Assembly (NCBI GenBank): GCA_937952395.1
Contig: CALFYV010000321.1
Span: 1 to 5,294 of the forward strand
DNA from: an uncultured Bacteriovoracaceae bacterium
GTDB taxonomy: Bacteria > Bdellovibrionota > Bacteriovoracia > Bacteriovoracales > Bacteriovoracaceae
Direction of reading: 5' to 3'
DNA length: 5,294 nt
How positions within the stretch are numbered: position 1 is the stretch's first letter; every line of letters starts with the position of its first letter. The notes under the pieces were generated by a model. It was not told the DNA's origin. It was given only the letters and a program-made list of their open reading frames with translations, and ran no database searches. Shown here piece by piece: positions 1 to 5,294 of the stretch. The translations under genes and the position numbers were made by a program.

Positions 1-217
1 AGGAAAGAAGAGTAATCCTAAACTTCATTGTGGAATTTGTGGAGAGCACGGTGGCGAACCAAACTCGGTTGAATTTTTTCACAAGGTTGGTTTGGACTAT
101 GTGAGTTGTTCTCCATACCGAGTGCCAATTGCCAGACTTGCAGCGGCTCAAGCTACTTTGAAGTTTAAAGAACTGGACGGTCTTGGTCATGGACAGCCTA
201 AAGAAATTAGCCTTTGA
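1..217 (+). CDS. ppdK: Pyruvate, phosphate dikinase, C-terminal end (partial)
   Basis: This is the 3' end of a gene that enters from the left edge; the first full codon is at base 2 and the stop is TGA 215-217, leaving 71 residues. The enzyme interconverts pyruvate, ATP and phosphate with phosphoenolpyruvate, AMP and pyrophosphate in the cytoplasm. The visible part is the end of the PEP/pyruvate-binding TIM barrel. It contains CGICGEHGGEP, whose second Cys (visible residue 13) corresponds to the catalytic acid/base cysteine of PPDK and of PTS enzyme I. It is followed by VEFFHKVGLDYVSCSPYRVP and IARLAAAQA, the usual PPDK ending. About 20 residues follow AAAQA, rich in Lys and Gly, which is a little longer than the common C-terminus. 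The last 29 bases overlap the next gene. Identification rests on motif recognition and is firm; most of the protein lies outside the window. Confidence 0.95.
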   Translation, partial: GKKSNPKLHCGICGEHGGEPNSVEFFHKVGLDYVSCSPYRVPIARLAAAQATLKFKELDGLGHGQPKEISL

Positions 218-1136
218 ACAATTGGTAAATCAAAATTTTGACTGCCTTGCCATTGGTGTGATTGATTTTAAAAAATCAAAATCGAAATGTATTGAACTTA
301 GAAAATATCCAGATTTTATTGAAGAATCAATTGGTCCTAATTTGTATTTTGATTTGGCGAGTGTAACGAAACCTTTGACCATGTCGTTGTCATATTTCCT
401 GCATGAAAAACTCTTCACTCCAGAAATGAAACTTTTACTTAATCATGAAGGGGGACTACCTGATTGGGGATTGCTATCGAGGAAAACTTGGAAAGATGAA
501 ATACTCTCGTACCCAATAAAGAAATCCAAACCAGTTTATTCTGACTACTCCGCGCTTCGCCTGATGCTTGAATTTGAAGAAAAGACTAAAAAAAGTATGC
601 ACAAAGAATGTAAAAAGATTTGGGATAAGCAGTTAGTTTTTTGGAAAGATTTACCAGAAGATGCTATTTGCCCTCCAACTGGTTTTAGAGCGGGAAGAGA
701 AATAAGTGGTGTGGTTCATGATCCCAATGCCTTCACTATTAATGAATTTTGTTCTCACGCCGGACTTTTTTCTACTATTGTTGGAATTTGTAATACACTA
801 CTGAAGTTTGACTCAGAATTATCTTTGGTTAAGACCATGGGCAAAGCGATGCAAGAGCGTACAAGTGAGCAAATCTTTGTTAACGGTTGGGACACCACAA
901 CAATATCCGCTCATCAAAGAATTCAGAAAAACGAAACGAGTTTGGCCGGTAAGGGATGTTCTTTATCAACTTTTGGTTTTTTGGGTTTTACTGGAACTTC
1001 TGTTTGGATTGACCCAGAAAGTATGCGTGGACATGTTATTCTTACAAACGGGACTAAAAACTACTGGTATTCAAGAACGGGTTTAAGCTTGCTTAGAAGA
1101 ACTATCGGTGAATATATTTGGAAGATGGATTTTTAA
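189..1136 (+). CDS. Serine hydrolase, beta-lactamase/DD-peptidase family (PF00144-like), cytosolic
   Basis: A 315-residue protein of the class C beta-lactamase/DD-peptidase/esterase fold. The nucleophile motif SVTK (S58-K61, the SxxK motif) lies after FDLA. YSD at 117-119 fits the YxN/YxS position. Family landmarks follow in order: VHDPNAF 176-182, HAGLFST 190-196, GWD 233-235, and GFTGTSVWIDPE 266-277. In most relatives the stretch before GFTGT reads GHTG, the equivalent of the KTG/HTG triad; here it reads GFLG (F264, L265), so the usual His/Thr pair is absent. The HTSGLP loop also reads HEGGLP (86-91). There is no signal peptide, unlike periplasmic AmpC, so the protein should be cytosolic. 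ATG 189 was chosen because it gives the usual short N-terminus; an in-frame TTG at 183 is possible. Only a weak GGACGG precedes it, and the start lies inside ppdK, so translation is probably coupled. Its neighbour mpl suggests a muropeptide substrate (inference); an esterase is the main alternative. Confidence 0.85.
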   Translation: MDSLKKLAFEQLVNQNFDCLAIGVIDFKKSKSKCIELRKYPDFIEESIGPNLYFDLASVTKPLTMSLSYFLHEKLFTPEMKLLLNHEGGLPDWGLLSRKTWKDEILSYPIKKSKPVYSDYSALRLMLEFEEKTKKSMHKECKKIWDKQLVFWKDLPEDAICPPTGFRAGREISGVVHDPNAFTINEFCSHAGLFSTIVGICNTLLKFDSELSLVKTMGKAMQERTSEQIFVNGWDTTTISAHQRIQKNETSLAGKGCSLSTFGFLGFTGTSVWIDPESMRGHVILTNGTKNYWYSRTGLSLLRRTIGEYIWKMDF

Positions 1137-1145
1137 TCCCCATAA

Positions 1146-1179
1146 AACTGCTCAGTTAATTTCTCTTTTCATTTTTTTT
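1146..1179 (+). terminator. Possible weak terminator after the serine hydrolase gene
   Basis: The inverted repeat AACTG-CT-CAGTT (1146-1157) begins 9 bases after the serine hydrolase stop. It is followed by a T-rich stretch that ends in eight T (1172-1179). The stem is very short (about 4 bp once a loop is allowed) and the T-run is interrupted, so it may be a poor terminator or none at all. Confidence 0.25.
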
Positions 1180-1196
1180 AAAAAAGTCTCACCTGG

Positions 1197-1209
1197 ACTA
1201 AAATTTAGT
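1197..1209. promoter_or_regulatory. 13-base palindrome upstream of mpl, candidate operator
   Basis: ACTAAA-A-TTTAGT is a perfect inverted repeat with 6-base arms around one central base, in the gap before mpl. A -10-like CATAAT lies at 1220-1225, but I see no convincing -35 at a normal spacing. The palindrome would overlap the expected -35 position. Such symmetry can be a repressor site, but it is short and AT-rich, so chance is a real alternative. Confidence 0.25.
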
Positions 1210-1234
1210 GCCAAGTTATCATAATTACTAGCGC

Positions 1235-1240
1235 AAAGGA
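1235..1240 (+). promoter_or_regulatory. Ribosome binding site of mpl
   Basis: AAAGGA lies 6 bases before ATG 1247. It supports this start over the in-frame ATG at 1265, and so supports the unusual N-terminal extension of about 20 residues in this Mpl. Confidence 0.7.
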
Positions 1241-1246
1241 TTTAGG

Positions 1247-2689
1247 ATGAATCTTCAAAATCAAATGAGTTCTCAAGAACTTTCTGATAAAAAGCACAAA
1301 ATAAAAAAAATATTTTTTTACCGCATTTGTGGAACTGGCATGGGAGCTTGTGCCTGTATTTTAAAAGAGAAGGGTTACGATATTGAAGGAGCGGATCTAA
1401 GTTTTGCTCCCCCCATGGACGAATATTTGCGCTCAACAGGGATTCCTCTTTATCAACTAGATCAAGTTAAGGAAGACTTTTTAAAAAAATATGATTTGAT
1501 CATTGTAGGCAACTCTGTTCCGAAGATGAGCGAGAACGCTAGGCAAATTGAAAACTGTGGAGTGCCATTTACATCATTTCCCACTGTACTAGGAACTTTA
1601 GTACTTAAGGAACAAAATGTCGTAGGTATTGCCGGAACTCATGGAAAGACAACAACAACTTTTTTTCTTACTCAAATTTTAGAAAATCTAGGGAAGAATC
1701 CGGGATATTTTATTGGTGGAATCATGAACGGCAGGCCACCCAGTCGGTTGGGTGATGGGAGTTATTTTTGTATTGAATCAGATGAGTATGACAGTGCTTA
1801 CTTTCAAAAATATTCGAAATTCAGACAATATGAAATCGATCATTTGATTTTAACTTCTTTGGAGTTTGATCATGCAGATATTTTCGCAGATGTAACGGCG
1901 ATAGAGGCAGAGTTTGAAGCAGCTATACCTCATATTTCATCAACTTTTATTCTCAATAATGACTATGCCTCTAATTTAAAGCTTTATGAGAAGTATAGTT
2001 CAAGCAAAAAATGGTTTCTTTACGGAGAATCTTCACCTTTAGGACCAAAAAAAATTAAAACTAACGAAAAAGGTTCAAGCTTTAGTTTGGGGTTTGAAGA
2101 AGAAGAACTTGATTTTGAAACCAACGTCATTGGAGTTCATAATATTCTCAATATTTCTGCGTGCGTACTTTTTTGTCTGAGCGAGGGCTTTAAGTTACGA
2201 GAAATTCAAAAAGCCATTAAAAATCTTACTATGGTCAAACGCAGACAAGAGCTAAAGGGTAAATATAAAGGTGCTTATGTTATTGATGATTTTGCTCATC
2301 ATCCTCGTGCTGTGGCCCTAACTATCGACGCCATCAAAGCTCAATACCCTCAACAAGAAGTTGTTGTAGTTTTTGACCCTGTTTCTGCAACGGCAAGAAG
2401 TAATGTTTTTCAAAAAGAATTTTTAGAAAGTTTAAAGAAGGCTACAAAAGTGATTGCTGTTAAACCACAAATAAAAACAACTGCTAAAGATAGTAAAGAT
2501 TTAGACACTGAGCTTATTGCAAATGAATTAAGTAAAATTAATATTCCAGCCCGTTGTGTTTCAGAGTTGTCTGTTCTGAGAAAAACAATAGATGAGTATA
2601 TTAAAAAAGATTCAGTCTTACTTATTTTAAGTAATCGAACATGTTTGGGCTTATGGCAATCTGAGTTTGTTAATGAAATTACTAGTTAG
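1247..2689 (+). CDS. mpl: UDP-N-acetylmuramate:L-alanyl-gamma-D-glutamyl-meso-diaminopimelate ligase
   Basis: A cytosolic Mur-ligase paralogue that attaches recycled tripeptide L-Ala-gamma-D-Glu-meso-DAP to UDP-MurNAc using ATP, bypassing MurC, MurD and MurE. The 480 residues show three Mur-ligase domains. The N-terminal UDP-binding domain starts at ICGTGMG (27-33) and includes APPMDEYL (54-61). The central ATPase domain has the P-loop GTHGKTTT (130-137), the Mpl-type IESDEYD (176-182), LEFDHADIF (205-213) and GVHNILN (296-302). The C-terminal domain has VKRRQE (330-335) and DDFAHHP (347-353). DEYD, LEFDHADIF and DFAHHP separate Mpl from MurC. Known Mpl proteins are about 450-460 residues; the excess is mainly a polar N-terminal extension of about 20 residues, supported by a good Shine-Dalgarno. 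The glycine usual before ICGT is Arg26 here, and the C-terminus reads LSNRTCLG where many Mpl have an MSNGGFGG-like sequence. The stop overlaps the next gene by 17 bases, implying coupled translation. Confidence 0.93.
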   Translation: MNLQNQMSSQELSDKKHKIKKIFFYRICGTGMGACACILKEKGYDIEGADLSFAPPMDEYLRSTGIPLYQLDQVKEDFLKKYDLIIVGNSVPKMSENARQIENCGVPFTSFPTVLGTLVLKEQNVVGIAGTHGKTTTTFFLTQILENLGKNPGYFIGGIMNGRPPSRLGDGSYFCIESDEYDSAYFQKYSKFRQYEIDHLILTSLEFDHADIFADVTAIEAEFEAAIPHISSTFILNNDYASNLKLYEKYSSSKKWFLYGESSPLGPKKIKTNEKGSSFSLGFEEEELDFETNVIGVHNILNISACVLFCLSEGFKLREIQKAIKNLTMVKRRQELKGKYKGAYVIDDFAHHPRAVALTIDAIKAQYPQQEVVVVFDPVSATARSNVFQKEFLESLKKATKVIAVKPQIKTTAKDSKDLDTELIANELSKINIPARCVSELSVLRKTIDEYIKKDSVLLILSNRTCLGLWQSEFVNEITS

Positions 2690-4367
2690 CCTATTTATCT
2701 TTTTTTTATTTCAAGTTGCCCAAGCAGAACCTATTTTTAAAATAGAAAAATCTGAAGATGATATCATTGAAGAATACTTAGAATTGCACAGAGCTTTTTT
2801 TAAGCAAATGTGTCCTTTTGGAACAGATCATAAATACTTCAAACTTTTAAGAACTTACCAAGGGAAGGGCTCCTATTTACCAGAATATCAGGGAGACGTT
2901 GATGTTAGTGCTATAAAGAAAAACTTACCTGTCCTGAAAGATAAAATCTCTTGGATTAAGAGTATGAAAACATACTTAGGGAAGAAAAAGGCATTGCCAC
3001 ATTTTAAAAAAATTGTGAAGCAACTACAAGACAAAGAAGATAAATTGTTAATTATTAAAAAAAGATATCAGTTAGCACAAACTGAAAAGGAGCGAAATAC
3101 AGCTCTTAATGAATCAAAAAAAATAATTCCGGAGTTTAAAAAAGAATTTAATGATTTCATCGCGCAAATTCCTTTTCTTTTGAGTTATCGCTATCCAGTT
3201 GATCATTTCTTAAATAGAAAAGAGTATGATAAATACAAAGACTTGGGTGAAAAATACAAGAAAATTGCTAATGAAATTTTCTTTTTGCGCAAAATATTAG
3301 AAGATGGAGCTCAAGACCCAGATCATTCCCGCTCGGATAGTTTTCTGCGTTCAACAATTGATACAGTTTCTTTAGCGATTGAGTCTCAACGAGATTTTAT
3401 AAGTGAAAATGTTCGTTATGATTTAGAGTATGTTTATATAGCAGTGGAAAATATTTTAAAGCGTGGTTATAAGCAACAACAAAGACGGCTCGATGAATGG
3501 CTTGAGCGAACAGAAAACTCTTATAATTATTACAAAGATATTTTAAAGCAGTCTCAAGAAGCTTCAAACGCTAAAGGCCTCAGTAAGACTCAATTTATGA
3601 TGAAACAAAAAACAGAAGCCACTGAGGTTTTAAAGGAATTTGTTCTAGAACGAGAAGCGGATTCATATGAATTTTGGAAAAACCAATCAGAGCTTATGAA
3701 GGCACTTTTTGCCATCGAAACTATTCTATTTAATGAAGTAGGGGATGTGGATGGAAGGGAAGCTATTGAAAGAGAAGATGTTACTCAGGTTGTTATCAAC
3801 CGTTACCATATTCCCTTTTATCAACGAATTGATCAAAAAGAAGATATTTATCAATATCTAAAAAAACGCATGAGCGATGCAGAGATACAAAAAGAGCATT
3901 GGTTAAATGTACTTTTTAAAAGTGGCGAGTTTTCTTTTACATATTTTTATATTTCTGGGGTTGTTCATATTTTTTGTCCTGATCAATCTCGCAGAGGACA
4001 GTTTTTACGAAAAGAAAATTTGCGCTTGGCGATTGCGAACTTAAAAAATCCTAAAGAAAATTTCAAAGCTACACGCTATTTTTCTCGTGCTTCTATGCGA
4101 GGAAGAATTGATATGTCCAGAATCTGGAGTGGCTACGCAGCTATGCCTGAACGAGCAGGCCCCCCCGTTATCCACCAAGGCGAGTGGCTTAATAAATATG
4201 AAAAGGGACGGTACCAATATCTTTACAGCTTTGTTGACCCTCAAGGTGGACAATATCAGGTATTGAAATTTGACGATGAGTACTTAAGTGTTGGTCTAAA
4301 TCAAGAAAACCCTACTTTTTATCTTTACAGGAATCCACATTTGTTTACCTATTTTATCCGCCAGTAG
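2673..4367 (+). CDS. Unknown exported, largely helical protein coupled to mpl
   Basis: I do not recognise this 564-residue protein. ATG 2673 was chosen over an in-frame TTG at 2667 because it gives a textbook Sec signal peptide: MK, a hydrophobic core (LLVSLFIFFLFQV), then AQA-E with likely cleavage after residue 18. There is no lipobox Cys and no later membrane segment, so the mature protein is probably periplasmic or secreted. Residues from about 25 to 430 are charged, rich in Lys, Glu, Gln and Tyr, and look strongly alpha-helical, with coiled-coil potential around 90-150 and 260-330. From about 420 the character changes to aromatic/Gly/Pro-rich sequence with beta potential: SMRGRIDM (474-481), then GYAAMPERAGPP and FVDPQGGQY. 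The mature protein has only two Cys, C47 (CPFG) and C435 (CPDQ), which could form a disulfide. The start lies inside the mpl end with only a weak GAG upstream, so it is probably translated by coupling. A cell-wall role is guilt by association only. Confidence 0.85.
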   Translation: MKLLVSLFIFFLFQVAQAEPIFKIEKSEDDIIEEYLELHRAFFKQMCPFGTDHKYFKLLRTYQGKGSYLPEYQGDVDVSAIKKNLPVLKDKISWIKSMKTYLGKKKALPHFKKIVKQLQDKEDKLLIIKKRYQLAQTEKERNTALNESKKIIPEFKKEFNDFIAQIPFLLSYRYPVDHFLNRKEYDKYKDLGEKYKKIANEIFFLRKILEDGAQDPDHSRSDSFLRSTIDTVSLAIESQRDFISENVRYDLEYVYIAVENILKRGYKQQQRRLDEWLERTENSYNYYKDILKQSQEASNAKGLSKTQFMMKQKTEATEVLKEFVLEREADSYEFWKNQSELMKALFAIETILFNEVGDVDGREAIEREDVTQVVINRYHIPFYQRIDQKEDIYQYLKKRMSDAEIQKEHWLNVLFKSGEFSFTYFYISGVVHIFCPDQSRRGQFLRKENLRLAIANLKNPKENFKATRYFSRASMRGRIDMSRIWSGYAAMPERAGPPVIHQGEWLNKYEKGRYQYLYSFVDPQGGQYQVLKFDDEYLSVGLNQENPTFYLYRNPHLFTYFIRQ

Positions 4368-4369
4368 AT

Positions 4370-4397
4370 TTTATTTGTTTTGCCTTGCGCAAATAAA
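4370..4397. other. AT-rich hairpin after the unknown gene, weak terminator candidate
   Basis: TTTATTTG (4370-4377) and CAAATAAA (4390-4397) are perfect 8-base inverted arms around a 12-base loop, beginning 3 bases after the stop at 4367. The stem has one G-C pair and no T-run follows on the + strand, so it does not meet the usual form of an intrinsic terminator. It could protect the mRNA 3' end or end transcription weakly. Confidence 0.35.
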
Positions 4398-4406
4398 GAG
4401 GATTTC

Positions 4407-4435
4407 TTGCCCATTAGATGCCGGCAATGTATAAA
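4407..4435 (+). promoter_or_regulatory. metK: Candidate sigma-70-type promoter of metK
   Basis: TTGCCC (4407-4412) and TATAAA (4430-4435) are separated by 17 bases, the best spacing for a housekeeping promoter. They match TTGACA at 4 of 6 and TATAAT at 5 of 6 positions. Transcription would start near 4442, leaving a leader of about 30 bases, too short for a SAM riboswitch. The -35 also belongs to a small TTGCC/GGCAA inverted repeat (4407-4411 and 4423-4427). Confidence 0.55.
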
Positions 4436-4451
4436 CTTGTATCTAAGTTTA
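4432..4451. promoter_or_regulatory. Palindrome over the metK -10/start region, candidate operator
   Basis: TAAACTT (4432-4438) and AAGTTTA (4445-4451) are perfect inverted 7-base arms around the 6-base spacer GTATCT. The element overlaps the candidate -10 and predicted start point, a position typical of a dimeric repressor site. It does not resemble the MetJ box (AGACGTCT repeats). It could also be only a small hairpin ahead of the metK ribosome site. Confidence 0.4.
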
Positions 4452-4470
4452 AAAATAGACAGGAGATAGC

Positions 4471-5294
4471 ATGCTAAAAGATTATTTATTCACTTCCGAA
4501 TCCGTAACAGAAGGCCATCCAGATAAAATGGCTGATCAAATCAGTGACGCTGTACTTGATGCGCACTTGAAGGGTGATCCTGCTTCGCGAGTAGCCTGTG
4601 AAACAATGATTACAACCGGTCTTGTTGTTTTAGCAGGTGAAATTACCTCAAAAGTTAACGTTGATTATCAATCTGTTGTGAGAAATAAAATTAGAGAAAT
4701 AGGTTATGACCACTCGGATAAGGGATTTGATTGTAATACTTGTGGAGTGACTGTTGCTCTAGGTAAGCAATCACCAGATATTTCAATGGGAGTTAGTGAA
4801 GGAGAAGGAATCGATAAGGGGCAAGGAGCAGGTGATCAGGGACTTATGTTTGGCTACGCTATTAATGAGACCGATAATCAAATGCCATTAACCATCGAAC
4901 TTTCTCAACAGTTAGCTTTAAGATTGTCTGAAGTTCGTAAAAATGGAATTCTTCCTCTATTGAGGGCTGATGGAAAAACTCAGGTCACGGCTCAATATGA
5001 AAATGGAATTGTTAAACGCATAGATGCTGTTGTTGTTTCAAGTCAACATGCTGAAGAGATGACATTAAGAGATGTGCAAGAAGGAATTAGAGAAGAAGTT
5101 ATTAATAAAGTACTTCCTTCGAATCTTATAGATAATAAAACAAAGTTTTATATTAATCCTACTGGTAGATTCGTTATCGGTGGGCCAATGGGTGACTGTG
5201 GTTTAACTGGAAGAAAAATTATAGTTGATACTTATGGTGGGCATGGTGCTCATGGTGGTGGTGCTTTCTCTGGGAAAGATCCTTCAAAGGTCGA
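4471..5294 (+). CDS. metK: S-adenosylmethionine synthetase (methionine adenosyltransferase), 5' part
   Basis: This cytosolic enzyme makes S-adenosylmethionine from methionine and ATP, supplying the methyl donor of the cell. The window has 274 full codons plus two bases; the family is usually about 385-395 residues, so roughly the last third is missing. The N-terminus LFTSESVTEGHPDKMADQIS carries the ATP/metal-binding GHPDK (15-19, with H16 and D18). The signature GAGDQG lies at 119-124, TGRKIIVDTYGG precedes the second signature, and the glycine-rich GGGAFSGKD is at 262-270. All expected motifs are intact and no frame break is seen. ATG 4471 follows AGGAG (4461-4465) by 5 bases, and the protein begins at the usual place. 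The gene has its own candidate promoter and is separated from the upstream gene by 103 bases, so it is probably an independent transcription unit. Confidence 0.97.
   Translation, partial: MLKDYLFTSESVTEGHPDKMADQISDAVLDAHLKGDPASRVACETMITTGLVVLAGEITSKVNVDYQSVVRNKIREIGYDHSDKGFDCNTCGVTVALGKQSPDISMGVSEGEGIDKGQGAGDQGLMFGYAINETDNQMPLTIELSQQLALRLSEVRKNGILPLLRADGKTQVTAQYENGIVKRIDAVVVSSQHAEEMTLRDVQEGIREEVINKVLPSNLIDNKTKFYINPTGRFVIGGPMGDCGLTGRKIIVDTYGGHGAHGGGAFSGKDPSKV

Noticed and set aside
808..1086. 92-codon + strand reading frame inside the serine hydrolase gene
   Set aside because: It lies wholly within a gene with clear family motifs in another frame, has no ribosome site and no recognisable protein features.
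4041..4253. Minus-strand reading frame of 70 codons, and similar ones at 230-418 and 1242-1436
   Set aside because: All are antisense to well-supported genes; their translations show no domain or ribosome site and are explained as chance open frames.
4407..4427. TTGCC/GGCAA inverted repeat as a terminator or RNA switch
   Set aside because: The stem is only 5 bp with an 11-base loop and no T-run; its left arm is better explained as the -35 element.
4368..4470. SAM or SAH riboswitch before metK
   Set aside because: The 103-base gap shows no recognisable SAM-I/II/III or SAH core, and the likely promoter leaves a leader of about 30 bases.
1..5294. tRNA/rRNA genes, CRISPR repeats, transposase or attachment sites
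   Set aside because: No cloverleaf, repeat array, transposase motif or flanking direct repeat was seen; base composition looks even along the window.

Overview
The window is AT-rich, compact Gram-negative chromosomal DNA with every gene on the + strand. The order is: 3' end of ppdK (pyruvate, phosphate dikinase), a serine hydrolase of the beta-lactamase/DD-peptidase fold, mpl (murein-tripeptide recycling ligase), a large exported protein I do not recognise, and the 5' part of metK (S-adenosylmethionine synthetase). Mpl occurs in Gram-negative bacteria. Low GC, Lys/Phe/Ile-rich proteins and this gene set fit the Bdellovibrionota (Bacteriovorax/Halobacteriovorax-like predators), but that is an inference and only weakly supported.

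Layout. Bases 1-217 hold the last 71 codons of ppdK. The serine hydrolase starts inside ppdK (ATG 189, 29-base overlap) and ends at 1136. A 110-base gap follows, with a weak hairpin plus T-rich stretch, a T8A6 tract, a 13-base palindrome and a good Shine-Dalgarno sequence. mpl runs 1247-2689. The unknown exported protein starts inside the mpl end (ATG 2673, 17-base overlap) and ends at 4367. A 103-base gap then carries an AT-rich hairpin, a plausible sigma-70-type promoter and a 7+7 palindrome sitting on its -10/start region. metK starts at 4471 and runs off the right edge.

How the genes may work together. Mpl joins UDP-MurNAc to recovered L-Ala-gamma-D-Glu-meso-DAP tripeptide. The serine hydrolase has no signal peptide, so it should also be cytosolic, and its fold is one that handles D-amino-acid peptides, beta-lactams or esters. 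The two could form a cell-wall recycling or remodelling pair. The exported helical protein is tied to mpl by gene overlap and is the most interesting unknown here. metK appears to be a separate transcription unit. The least ordinary points are the serine hydrolase with its third active-site motif changed, the unknown periplasmic protein coupled to mpl, and the palindrome over the metK promoter. I see no RNA genes, CRISPR array, insertion sequence or prophage signature.
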